Source: a virus. Taken from it: a stretch of DNA of 21,654 nucleotides. Under the pieces are notes generated by a model. That model saw only the letters and a list, made by a program, of their open reading frames with translations, made no database searches and had not been told where the DNA came from. A program made the position numbers and the translations under genes. The first letter of the stretch is position 1. Each line of letters opens with the position of its first letter. Shown here piece by piece: positions 8,701-14,422 of the stretch. The stretch lies in the IMG/VR virus record IMGVR_UViG_3300024273_000493, positions 1-21,654 of that record; one strand, written 5' to 3'.

Positions 8701-11367
8701 TTGATCAATTGGATAAGAAGCCATTATACCAGGTAGGTATACATTATAGTATTCTTGCTCTGTTTGTTTTACAACTATCTTATATGAATACCATCCAAGA
8801 GGATTATACTCAAGGCTAGACGTATCGCCATTATATCTATTTCCATTTATAGGATTATTCACTAAAATCTTCAAAGAATTTCCAGGCCAATCAGTCACTC
8901 CTCCATTTAATTCTTCATCTATATAAGGAGAATATAAAGTAGATCCAGCGTACTCTCTACCATTTACAGTAATAGAGGTTTCGTTATTAGAAAGTATAAC
9001 ACTAGACTGTCTTCCATATCTATCTGATAAAACAAAACCGACTTGATAGTTTCTATTTCCTTTAACAGAACTACTAGGGTATTCTATCTTACTAGTTGTG
9101 TTTTCAACTTGTCCTCCAGGCTCAAACACAAGAATAACACTTCCCACTGGAAACGTTACCGTGTTATTTAAAGTTATAATTGCCTCTGTACTATTAGCAA
9201 GGGTGAAAGTAGCTATCTGCCCTATTGTAAAACTTGCTACTCCGTTTAATTGAACATTGAAAACACCTTCAGTGAGCTCTGTAACACCTGTAACAAGAAG
9301 TCCACTTGTACCAACTCCAGATAATTCAGATCCAATAGGTATAAAGTTAGAAGTGTTAGCTACGGTTATAATAGAATTAATGTTTGTATTGACAACATCA
9401 CTAGTTACACTTACACCTGACCCATTGTTATTAGTTGAAACAACTATTGTGCCGAATGGTATATTAACGCCAAACTCATTAGAAGTAACCACTGCGCCTG
9501 GAAAAAATCCTCCAGGAGGAAGAATTATTTGGCTAAGATCAATATCTAAAGGGTCACCTGCAGGTATAGTACCAGCTCCAATATAAGTAGCAGTTACTTC
9601 ATTTAAACTAAAATCAGCCTTAGCAGTTACCGCTACATTATAATCTATAAACGCTGGAGGATCTATTTTGTTTAAAAAATTACCATACATCACTCTATTA
9701 CCTGAAACCTCTTGAGCCAATGCTCTAACTGGTATTTTATCAAAAACCCTAACTAAATCTGCTGATGGAAGAGTTTTTGTTGGTTTAGTTGATCTGTATT
9801 TAAAAACAAAATAATTAGGACTACCTATTGTCAAAAGAACATCGTCATCAAGAGTCAAAGCTGTTGGACTGATTAATATGTCACCATTAAACTGGTTGCT
9901 AGGATTTGTTGGTGTAAAACTAACAACGGTGGTTCCTTCTGGTATACCAACACCTGATATTAAATCTCCAGGAGATATACCCCCTTGAATATTTTTAACT
10001 GGTATTATAGTACTAGGACCTACAACTGATATGTCAGTTAAACATACAGCCGATTGATTATATACTTTATCTATAGGAACTGTTTCTACAACTTTTACAG
10101 CTACAGCGTCAGATTCTTTATATAGTATATCTATTTCTTTTATTTTTAAAGCATCTTCTAACGTGTAGTTAGTGAAAGGAAGAGGTATTCTTAAGTCTAT
10201 ACTATTTACTTTATTTTCTACAAAATAAACAACACTACTTCTATAAGCTTCATCTTGATCGTTTTTTTCTTGACTTGGGCTTTCAGCAAACATGAAGTAA
10301 CCGTCTTGCTTAGGTATAAATGCTATTTGCGTGAAAGGAGCAAAAATAGAATATTCATTATCAACAAACCTAAATCTATAGCTAAATCTAGCAAACTTAC
10401 TTTCTAAATAGTCTGGATCACCTCCAAAAGTTGCTTGGTAATATGGGTTTGAATTAAAAACTAATACTTGATTATTAGCAACTGTTATAGCTCCGCTTAA
10501 AGTTATATCATAACTCAATGGAGTTCCTGTTGGTGGCACTTGAGCTATAGAGTTAACAACAAACCCCGTGTCTGTAAGCGTGTTGTCTTGTGTATTTAAC
10601 AAAGAAACCGTAGCTGGTTGTCCATAGACATTACTCGTGCCAACTTGAATTTCACCTATAATATTGTCTATGTTTATAACTGTTTGAGTAGTTTGTTGCG
10701 ATGTTGATAAAGCCCTTCCTCCGTTAGGTAAAAATAAACTACTAACATCTTTCATTGTAGTTTCATAATCCCCTGGGCTTAAAACGCTCTTCTCCCATAA
10801 CTCCATACAATCGTGCGGATTGTACTTAGCTACTGATATTTGATCTTCTGTTGTATAAAAAGTAGGAGAAGACTGTGGCGTAGGGTTAGCAAGTTTTATA
10901 TTTATAACCCTAGGCTGGTTTCTGTTATCTGTAAAAAATAATAGATTTTCTAAAACATTTACGCCAGTTATTTGATTAGTGGTAGAAAAGTTAAGAAACT
11001 CACCTTGAACTAACACTGTGGATAAATTAGATAATACGTTAGTGGATATTATAAAGTTTTTAGCAGTAGGATTATACACGTATCTATTAGGGTTCGCGTC
11101 TGTGTAATTAGTAAAAAACAAATAAACAGTATTGTTTATTTCGTCTGAAAAAGTACCTATACATATAATATTTGAAACTCCAGTTAAAGCCTTGTAATCT
11201 TGTATTGCTACGTTGCCTAATATGTTCTCTAAGCTACCTACCTTAGATCCTTCAGATTTACTTATTTGAGCATTTTGCGCATCTCTGTATTCACCCTCTG
11301 GTAATATACGTGCATCCAAGTCTTTGTTCATCTTGGATTTTAAAAAAGTATTTTGAACTTTAGCCAT
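5731..11367 (-). CDS. Giant tail/nozzle-type virion protein with inserted beta-modules (1878 residues)
   Basis: The N-terminus (about 3-60) has the signature MNKDLDARILPEGEYRDAQN followed by SEGSKVGSLENILGN. This resembles the opening of propeller-type tail proteins (compare T7 gp12 nozzle and P22 gp10), in which the phage tail tube or collar is built from beta-propellers. Further blade-like strands follow to about residue 580 and again around 730-1000. The core is interrupted by small beta-modules at about 452-512, 585-735 and 1030-1110. A cadherin/Ig-like stretch lies around 1320-1475. The last 350 residues are aromatic- and Cys-rich, holding 8 of the 11 cysteines (for example DVCGNNC, SCCAP, CFNGCGGG), and may be a separate receptor-facing domain. 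It starts 6 bases after the connector gene stops. The gene fills 26% of the window. The role is inferred; a pure fibre protein is less likely given the N-terminal signature. Confidence 0.8.
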   Translation of the reverse strand: MAKVQNTFLKSKMNKDLDARILPEGEYRDAQNAQISKSEGSKVGSLENILGNVAIQDYKALTGVSNIICIGTFSDEINNTVYLFFTNYTDANPNRYVYNPTAKNFIISTNVLSNLSTVLVQGEFLNFSTTNQITGVNVLENLLFFTDNRNQPRVINIKLANPTPQSSPTFYTTEDQISVAKYNPHDCMELWEKSVLSPGDYETTMKDVSSLFLPNGGRALSTSQQTTQTVINIDNIIGEIQVGTSNVYGQPATVSLLNTQDNTLTDTGFVVNSIAQVPPTGTPLSYDITLSGAITVANNQVLVFNSNPYYQATFGGDPDYLESKFARFSYRFRFVDNEYSIFAPFTQIAFIPKQDGYFMFAESPSQEKNDQDEAYRSSVVYFVENKVNSIDLRIPLPFTNYTLEDALKIKEIDILYKESDAVAVKVVETVPIDKVYNQSAVCLTDISVVGPSTIIPVKNIQGGISPGDLISGVGIPEGTTVVSFTPTNPSNQFNGDILISPTALTLDDDVLLTIGSPNYFVFKYRSTKPTKTLPSADLVRVFDKIPVRALAQEVSGNRVMYGNFLNKIDPPAFIDYNVAVTAKADFSLNEVTATYIGAGTIPAGDPLDIDLSQIILPPGGFFPGAVVTSNEFGVNIPFGTIVVSTNNNGSGVSVTSDVVNTNINSIITVANTSNFIPIGSELSGVGTSGLLVTGVTELTEGVFNVQLNGVASFTIGQIATFTLANSTEAIITLNNTVTFPVGSVILVFEPGGQVENTTSKIEYPSSSVKGNRNYQVGFVLSDRYGRQSSVILSNNETSITVNGREYAGSTLYSPYIDEELNGGVTDWPGNSLKILVNNPINGNRYNGDTSSLEYNPLGWYSYKIVVKQTEQEYYNVYLPGIMASYPIDQTLEVGQTSHAVLINDNINKIPRDLTEVGPDQRQFRSSIQLFGRVQNVIPTNPITSGETNVQYYPGTSTDTVTVISTLNDLFDFDPSNPKQPNLFPQFYSLESNPLVARISTVSQIGQLANTNFSPSSGEIIGANPGDTAPITSNSFSVSNVSNNPATSSLINALVSGQGIPDDTYILSNTAVGGGAIPAAGVMDITLQGKDGFTRTITLTPGVELVFTPTGGTTSIPAFALDTPGIQYLAVYETEATESAIDIFWETSTSGVVSDLNDSILNNQSQPGGSNITWNPSDFTEGLAQDGFILNGNGFRVVDNFGVTITLNPNRLDPVTGAPDPDFVEIDSIFDNNNPPLNVNGDNTQYDYFRLIDTGFNTGGGPWQIQTTSVNSVPSVNNVLNYWGNVYYGNNQPARQFTFNFKIRIDGQDNIVTRTANLGNESPEFFLIEAFDGDSPQNQTDYGPGANPPSQIPASVPIRTVKSKPLIAQVYANNGAANQVLGSSGQPLSKLDVEFVDQNGQFAGTKVWDQRIGNAAGDFALFNGDPIFELSSSGSLQGQIAGKLFNKFAQNPGLPAALYIVTLAVQDAGTIVFQQFEIDMRLELGRDNIWNKLQESDALELNAIGDGNNPFNQFGRGPNNWYVQNGDPDVCGNNCLRDSGGNTMWHYFPSTLIRIKADTPGAGSSDVGWYLYAAGFFQNNAPGMDSCCAPRISPSLDLVDYSTGIVENNSNTITIPKNTPLGSVGHKVQFQDLSLFPEAASWEQPPLINSLIKVTDVSTDGKRWTYENLAGELSGCEKLFVDINAEENGGVYVPGNGWPDQGLRNDVGARTPRVKNIYISNPPFSAPQKKFYYDTSLPSNSASAPYVLDPNGTFPQYAYSYHGAFNANLSPWYFAPGDDYQALQDLWGMYSYSQWLASSWVLDRVSYAGWAPPFTDQPYNVNSEPELTPLGVTRGVQAQLQNNEQCFNGCGGGVLATPTLFCNQAVRSDNVSQFNFSII
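8038..8280 (-). repeat. Beta-module copy F in the 1878-residue protein (residues about 1030-1110)
   Basis: The motif LVSGQGIPDDTYILSNTAVG (from residue 1053) is followed by GGAIPAAGVMDITLQG and a closing strand GVELVFTP. The GxGxIPAxxxxDIxLxx phrase recurs near residue 594 in the same protein (GAGTIPAGDPLDIDLSQ), with partial DNA similarity around 8120-8150 and 9550-9580. Confidence 0.55.
9120..9615 (-). repeat. Tandem beta-modules C, D and a partial E in the 1878-residue protein (residues about 585-735)
   Basis: Two or more modules follow one another. The first has GAVVTSNEFGVNIPFGTIVV, and the second has FIPIGSELSGVGTSGLLVTG ending in FTIGQIATFTLA. A shorter remnant, IITLNNTVTFPVGSVILVFE, comes next. 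Spacing between equivalent Gly/Pro positions is about 40-60 residues. DNA copies have diverged, so this is an old duplication or repeated acquisition. Confidence 0.55.
9832..10014 (-). repeat. Beta-module copy B in the 1878-residue protein (residues about 452-512)
   Basis: The module reads IIPVKNIQGGISPGDLISGV, then GIPEGTTVVSFTPTNPSNQF, and closes with strands ending LDDDVLLTIGSP. It is the best-preserved example of the pattern: strand, (S/P)xGxxxSGxGIPxGTxVxS, variable loop, LS-type strand, hydrophobic closing strand. Confidence 0.55.
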
Positions 11368-11373
11368 TAAATT

Positions 11374-12597
11374 TTAGTGTTTAATCCATTTAGATTTACC
11401 TCTCATTACTTGAACTATCTCGTCAAGCTTAATATTAGATAACCTTATTTTTGCATTTCTTAATTTAGCTCTTCTGTCTTTTTGAAGTCTTTGAACTAAG
11501 TACTCTTGTTGTCCTGATCTTGTAGATACTATAGAATGTAATATAGACGCGTATAGAGCATCTTCAGCTAGCTTAGGAACTTTAGTATCATTGTCGTACC
11601 CTAAACCATCAGAGATGTATTCTAATACAATAAGCTTATTAGCTAAGTTGCTAGAAAAAGACATTTTACCTTCTCTTTCGTTTAGTGTAAACCAACCATT
11701 AGTTTGAGATGTTTGAGGATCAAGACCGTATCGTCTACCCCAATTAAAATCTCCATTTAAACCATTGTAACTAGCCCAATAAGCAAAGTCATCTATGTTG
11801 TTAAAGAATTGACCATTAATTAAGTTATCGTTAGCATTTGCCCAACGATCTTCTGTTATAGAAGTTCCTTCTAAATTATCAGCAAAATTACTTTGAATAG
11901 GAATTCCTTGAGCATCTTGTATAGGATTCTTGTATGGGTTTATAGTTAGATTATTTGCTGGGTATATAATTCTTTTTACTCCTAATTGGTCTATCCAAGA
12001 AACTCTAACATAATTAACGTAGTCTTGGGGTATTGCTACACTTAGGCTAGGTGGTATGCTGAGCTCTTGCGAATGAATACTCTTTAATGTATCATAGCTA
12101 AACTCTTGTAAACTTCTTTTAGCAAAAAACAATACATCTGACTTTTTAGCAGTTTGTATTATTTTGCCATCACCTACATATCCAACCATAAAGTTGTCAA
12201 TTGCGTCATCTAGTTTTATGTATTCATAGCTTCCGTAATTATCTTCAACCGTTGTTCCAAAAGCGTCACCATTTCCATAATTACCACCGTCTAGTGATTT
12301 TAGTTGAACTACAACATAGGTTCCAATAGCTGGAGGAATTGGAACTGCCACCGTACCTAGAGTTATAGTATTATTAGACACAACATATTCCGTAGTGTAT
12401 TCTAAAAAAGTACCAGGTAATCCGCTTGGACTCGTATATAATTTGAAGTTGTTTAAAGCATAATTAGCCTCTGTCGGATCATAATTTCCAAACGCTAAAT
12501 CAGTGTCAAACGTTGTAACGAAAGAACTTGAGCCATCAGCTACAAACCCTTGAGCTCCTTGGTAATATTGTTGATTTGTTTCTGTTATTAAACTCAT
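11374..12597 (-). CDS. Head-tail connector / tail-adaptor protein with an N-terminal beta-domain insertion (407 residues)
   Basis: The C-terminal three quarters carry a block that I recognise from structural proteins of environmental podoviruses: YGSYEYIKLDDAIDNFMVGY (121-140), then AKKSDVLFFAKRSLQEFSYD (150-169), then IPQDYVNYVRVSWIDQLGVK (189-208). The mixed helical pattern fits connector/adaptor (gatekeeper) proteins below the portal. Residues about 14-115 form a beta-rich domain with the order DGSSSFVTTFD, YTTEYVVSNNTITLG, PPAIGTYVVVQLKS. That order resembles the N-terminal domain of T7-type tail fibre proteins and seems to interrupt the connector core. The very basic C-terminus (QKDRRAKLRNAKIRL, ending GKSKWIKH) could contact DNA or the portal. 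It starts 4 bases after the 269-residue gene ends and stops 6 bases before the giant tail gene. The exact role within the neck is inferred. Confidence 0.75.
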   Translation of the reverse strand: MSLITETNQQYYQGAQGFVADGSSSFVTTFDTDLAFGNYDPTEANYALNNFKLYTSPSGLPGTFLEYTTEYVVSNNTITLGTVAVPIPPAIGTYVVVQLKSLDGGNYGNGDAFGTTVEDNYGSYEYIKLDDAIDNFMVGYVGDGKIIQTAKKSDVLFFAKRSLQEFSYDTLKSIHSQELSIPPSLSVAIPQDYVNYVRVSWIDQLGVKRIIYPANNLTINPYKNPIQDAQGIPIQSNFADNLEGTSITEDRWANANDNLINGQFFNNIDDFAYWASYNGLNGDFNWGRRYGLDPQTSQTNGWFTLNEREGKMSFSSNLANKLIVLEYISDGLGYDNDTKVPKLAEDALYASILHSIVSTRSGQQEYLVQRLQKDRRAKLRNAKIRLSNIKLDEIVQVMRGKSKWIKH

Positions 12598-12601
12598 TTA
12601 T

Positions 12602-13411
12602 TTAAGATTTTTCGTTAGCTTGTACCTCAGCTGTTTCCTGAGATGCAATATCTATAATTGTTGGATCGTTTATTATTATGCCGCAATATTTTAATACACG
12701 AATAATTATATTACTTGATTCTGTATTTGACAGCTGAAAATCTACAGAATTACCCGCAGAGAAAATATATTGATTTCTGCTACCAATCTGAAATGACCAG
12801 TTTGGTGTAATAGGGGAAACTATGCAGTTAACAGTTACAGTCGATGGTTGAGGTGATATCGTAAGTCCGACAGTTTCTAGTGGAGTTACAGTTCTTGTGC
12901 TAGCGTAAGCTATAGGAAAATTTTGTGTAGGAGCTGTTAGTTTTGATCTAGTTATTTTGTTAAAATCAGATCTTGTAACAAGCTGTGTTATATATTCACC
13001 TCCAGAAGAAGATGCTTGAGGGTTGGTGTTTCCAACTAAAGAAGAATCATACTTTGATAATATGTCACCCATCCAGTAAATTTCAGCTTCATATATTCCA
13101 AAATTAAGACCTATAGGGTTATAAGTCCAAGTAGCTTGGGGTGAAGTTATGTCATACGTAAAATCTAAATCTTTTATAAAAGGATATAGCTTTTCGTTTT
13201 GGTTTTTAAATATATTAAAAAACTCTGTATCGTTTTGGGTGTTATTTTGATTTTGACGGTTTAATTGATTTCCATCTGGAAAATATGATTCAAATATTTC
13301 TGACTGAACCTGCGAAGCTATGTTATTAAACTCTTGAGGCGTTATGTATCCTCTTTGCTCTTTATTAATAATCTGCAAGACTGTTTGATATACTGCATTT
13401 ACACTTACCAT
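12602..13411 (-). CDS. Structural protein of the neck region, probable connector/tail-completion protein (269 residues)
   Basis: The N-terminus is helical with the phrase MVSVNAVYQTVLQIINKEQR and then GYITPQEFNNIASQVQSEIF, a pattern I associate with a recurrent structural protein of Bacteroidota and marine phages. An Asn/Gln-rich stretch follows (about 47-65, NQLNRQNQNNTQND). The remainder is beta-rich, with an LxxYDITSPQATWTYNPIG-type segment and a closing strand-rich domain. There are no membrane segments or enzymatic motifs. The start ATG lies directly after a run of A residues and 22 bases downstream of a hairpin terminator, with no Shine-Dalgarno. The gene probably begins the transcription unit that continues into the connector and tail genes. 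Position between capsid and tail genes supports a neck or head-completion role. The precise function is unknown. Confidence 0.75.
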   Translation of the reverse strand: MVSVNAVYQTVLQIINKEQRGYITPQEFNNIASQVQSEIFESYFPDGNQLNRQNQNNTQNDTEFFNIFKNQNEKLYPFIKDLDFTYDITSPQATWTYNPIGLNFGIYEAEIYWMGDILSKYDSSLVGNTNPQASSSGGEYITQLVTRSDFNKITRSKLTAPTQNFPIAYASTRTVTPLETVGLTISPQPSTVTVNCIVSPITPNWSFQIGSRNQYIFSAGNSVDFQLSNTESSNIIIRVLKYCGIIINDPTIIDIASQETAEVQANEKS

Positions 13412-13432
13412 TTTTTTTTATTTTTGTATACT

Positions 13433-13456
13433 AAAAAGGCGGCCTAAACCGCCTTA
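13433..13456 (-). terminator. Rho-independent terminator after the 275-residue gene
   Basis: On the minus strand a 7-bp stem AAGGCGG / CCGCCTT (13436-13442 and 13449-13455) closes a 6-base loop and is followed at once by a short T-run. It lies 20 bases past the stop of the 275-residue gene, in a 63-base gap. A 10-base palindrome ATACTAGTAT (13456-13465) abuts it on the upstream side and might be an operator or part of a promoter for the downstream genes. Confidence 0.8.
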
Positions 13457-13474
13457 TACTAGTATCACATGTTA

Positions 13475-14302
13475 TTATAGTTTTTTATCTATAGACTTAT
13501 AGATTTCTACTCCTTCGTCTGTTTTTAAGAAAGCCGCAAACGCTGAGTAAGGGTTTTCGTCAAAAGGAACGTTCATTAATTTTCTATCGTTTGATCCCCA
13601 TGTAAATGTTCTTTGATCTTGCGATAATCTTATAATGCCAACTTCCTGTGCTCTAATAGCAAAATTCCTTAGTTGTACATTTTCGTCATTAGCTAAGTTT
13701 AAGAACAATGCTGGATTGTTTCTAGCAAACAATAGTAAGTCTCTTTTAAGTTCTTTAGAACTCATTGAATTTACCTTAGATCCCATCTCAACTCTTAATA
13801 TAGCTTCTCCGTGATCTACATCCATACCTCTAGCTGCATTTAATGCATCTATTTGAAGATCTAAAATATCTAAATCATCAGAAGCTTCTGCAACTGCGCT
13901 AAACTCTTGATATAATTTACCTTTCAAAGGGTGGTATATTGATAGTAATTTTTGTAGGTTCTGCTGTTCTTTTGAAACTTGCAGAGTACCTCCGTGAAAC
14001 CTAATATGTCCCATTGTAACCTCCCCTTTTTGTTCATCTACTAAGGGTGAGTCCTGATTGGTTGCATATCTTATCTCTCTTTGTTTTCCAGTTTTTGCAT
14101 CAAAATATAACAATGCATGTTTCCTAGTGTGCTTTCCAGGTATTGTTAATGTTAAAGGGTTTTTATTGCCTGTCAGGTAATAAACTCTATCTTTGATTTC
14201 CCATTCAGGTTTTGAGGGTTTTACTGGAGCAGCCATTATCGTTTGTACTGCTTCTTCTTGAGGTGCAACCTCAATTTGCTTTGCTTTAGCTTGTTTAGCC
14301 AT
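13475..14302 (-). CDS. Capsid-region protein of unknown function (275 residues)
   Basis: I do not recognise a named family. The first 30 residues are a Lys/Ala/Gln/Glu-rich flexible tail. A beta-rich domain follows at about 34-105, with DRVYYLTGNKNPLTLTIPGK, then HALLYFDAKTGKQREIRYA and GHIRFHGGTLQVS. The second half (about 108-275) is helical and acidic. There are no membrane or secretion signals. The gene sits between the major capsid gene and the neck genes and has a terminator on each side, so its dose is probably set independently of both. That is what one expects of a minor capsid, decoration or head-completion protein, but it is an inference from position. The start leader is identical over 22 bases to that of the scaffold-like gene at 17088. 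Confidence 0.75.
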   Translation of the reverse strand: MAKQAKAKQIEVAPQEEAVQTIMAAPVKPSKPEWEIKDRVYYLTGNKNPLTLTIPGKHTRKHALLYFDAKTGKQREIRYATNQDSPLVDEQKGEVTMGHIRFHGGTLQVSKEQQNLQKLLSIYHPLKGKLYQEFSAVAEASDDLDILDLQIDALNAARGMDVDHGEAILRVEMGSKVNSMSSKELKRDLLLFARNNPALFLNLANDENVQLRNFAIRAQEVGIIRLSQDQRTFTWGSNDRKLMNVPFDENPYSAFAAFLKTDEGVEIYKSIDKKL

Positions 14303-14321
14303 AATATAATAAAATTAAATA
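14300..14321 (-). repeat. Shared 22-base start/leader element, copy 1
   Basis: Read on the minus strand, this is a pure A/T leader of 19 bases plus the ATG of the 275-residue gene. It is identical over all 22 bases to the leader and ATG at 17086-17107. It has no Shine-Dalgarno sequence and may act as a translation-initiation enhancer or be part of a promoter. Confidence 0.7.
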
Positions 14322-14332
14322 GTTTAAAAATG

Positions 14333-14374
14333 TGACAATAGCCTTAGTATATAAGTAGTAAGGGGCTAATGTCA
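14333..14374 (-). promoter_or_regulatory. Long imperfect inverted repeat between capsid gene and next gene
   Basis: The arms TGACAATAGCC (14333-14343) and GGCTAATGTCA (14364-14374) match in 10 of 11 positions, and further partial pairing (TTA/TAA) is possible in the 20-base spacer. The minus-strand spacer contains TTATATACT, which could be a -10-like element. The position is just past the capsid terminator and 31 bases before the next start. It may be an operator, a promoter for the 275-residue gene, or a stabilising hairpin at an mRNA 5' end; the sequence does not decide between them. Confidence 0.45.
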
Positions 14375-14375
14375 T

Positions 14376-14401
14376 ATAAAAACCCCCGCCCGAAGGCAGG
14401 G
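14376..14401 (-). terminator. Strong rho-independent terminator after the major capsid gene
   Basis: On the minus strand the hairpin is CCCTGCC-TTCG-GGCGGGG: a 7-bp GC-rich stem with one G-U pair, a stabilising UUCG-type tetraloop, and then GTTTTTAT. It lies 21 bases past the capsid stop codon. Its strength and place suggest that most capsid transcripts end here. Confidence 0.9.
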
Positions 14402-14422
14402 ATTGTTATTAATATTGAATCA

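Noticed and set aside
9257-9586. A 109-residue open frame on the plus strand
   Set aside because: It is antisense to the module region of the giant tail protein and its Pro/Thr/Val content mirrors the Gly/Asn/Ser-rich coding strand. No leader or neighbour supports it.
13436-13465. Hairpin and palindrome considered as a phage attachment site or small RNA
   Set aside because: The minus-strand stem followed by a T-run is a plain terminator, and no integrase or repeated core is seen in the window.
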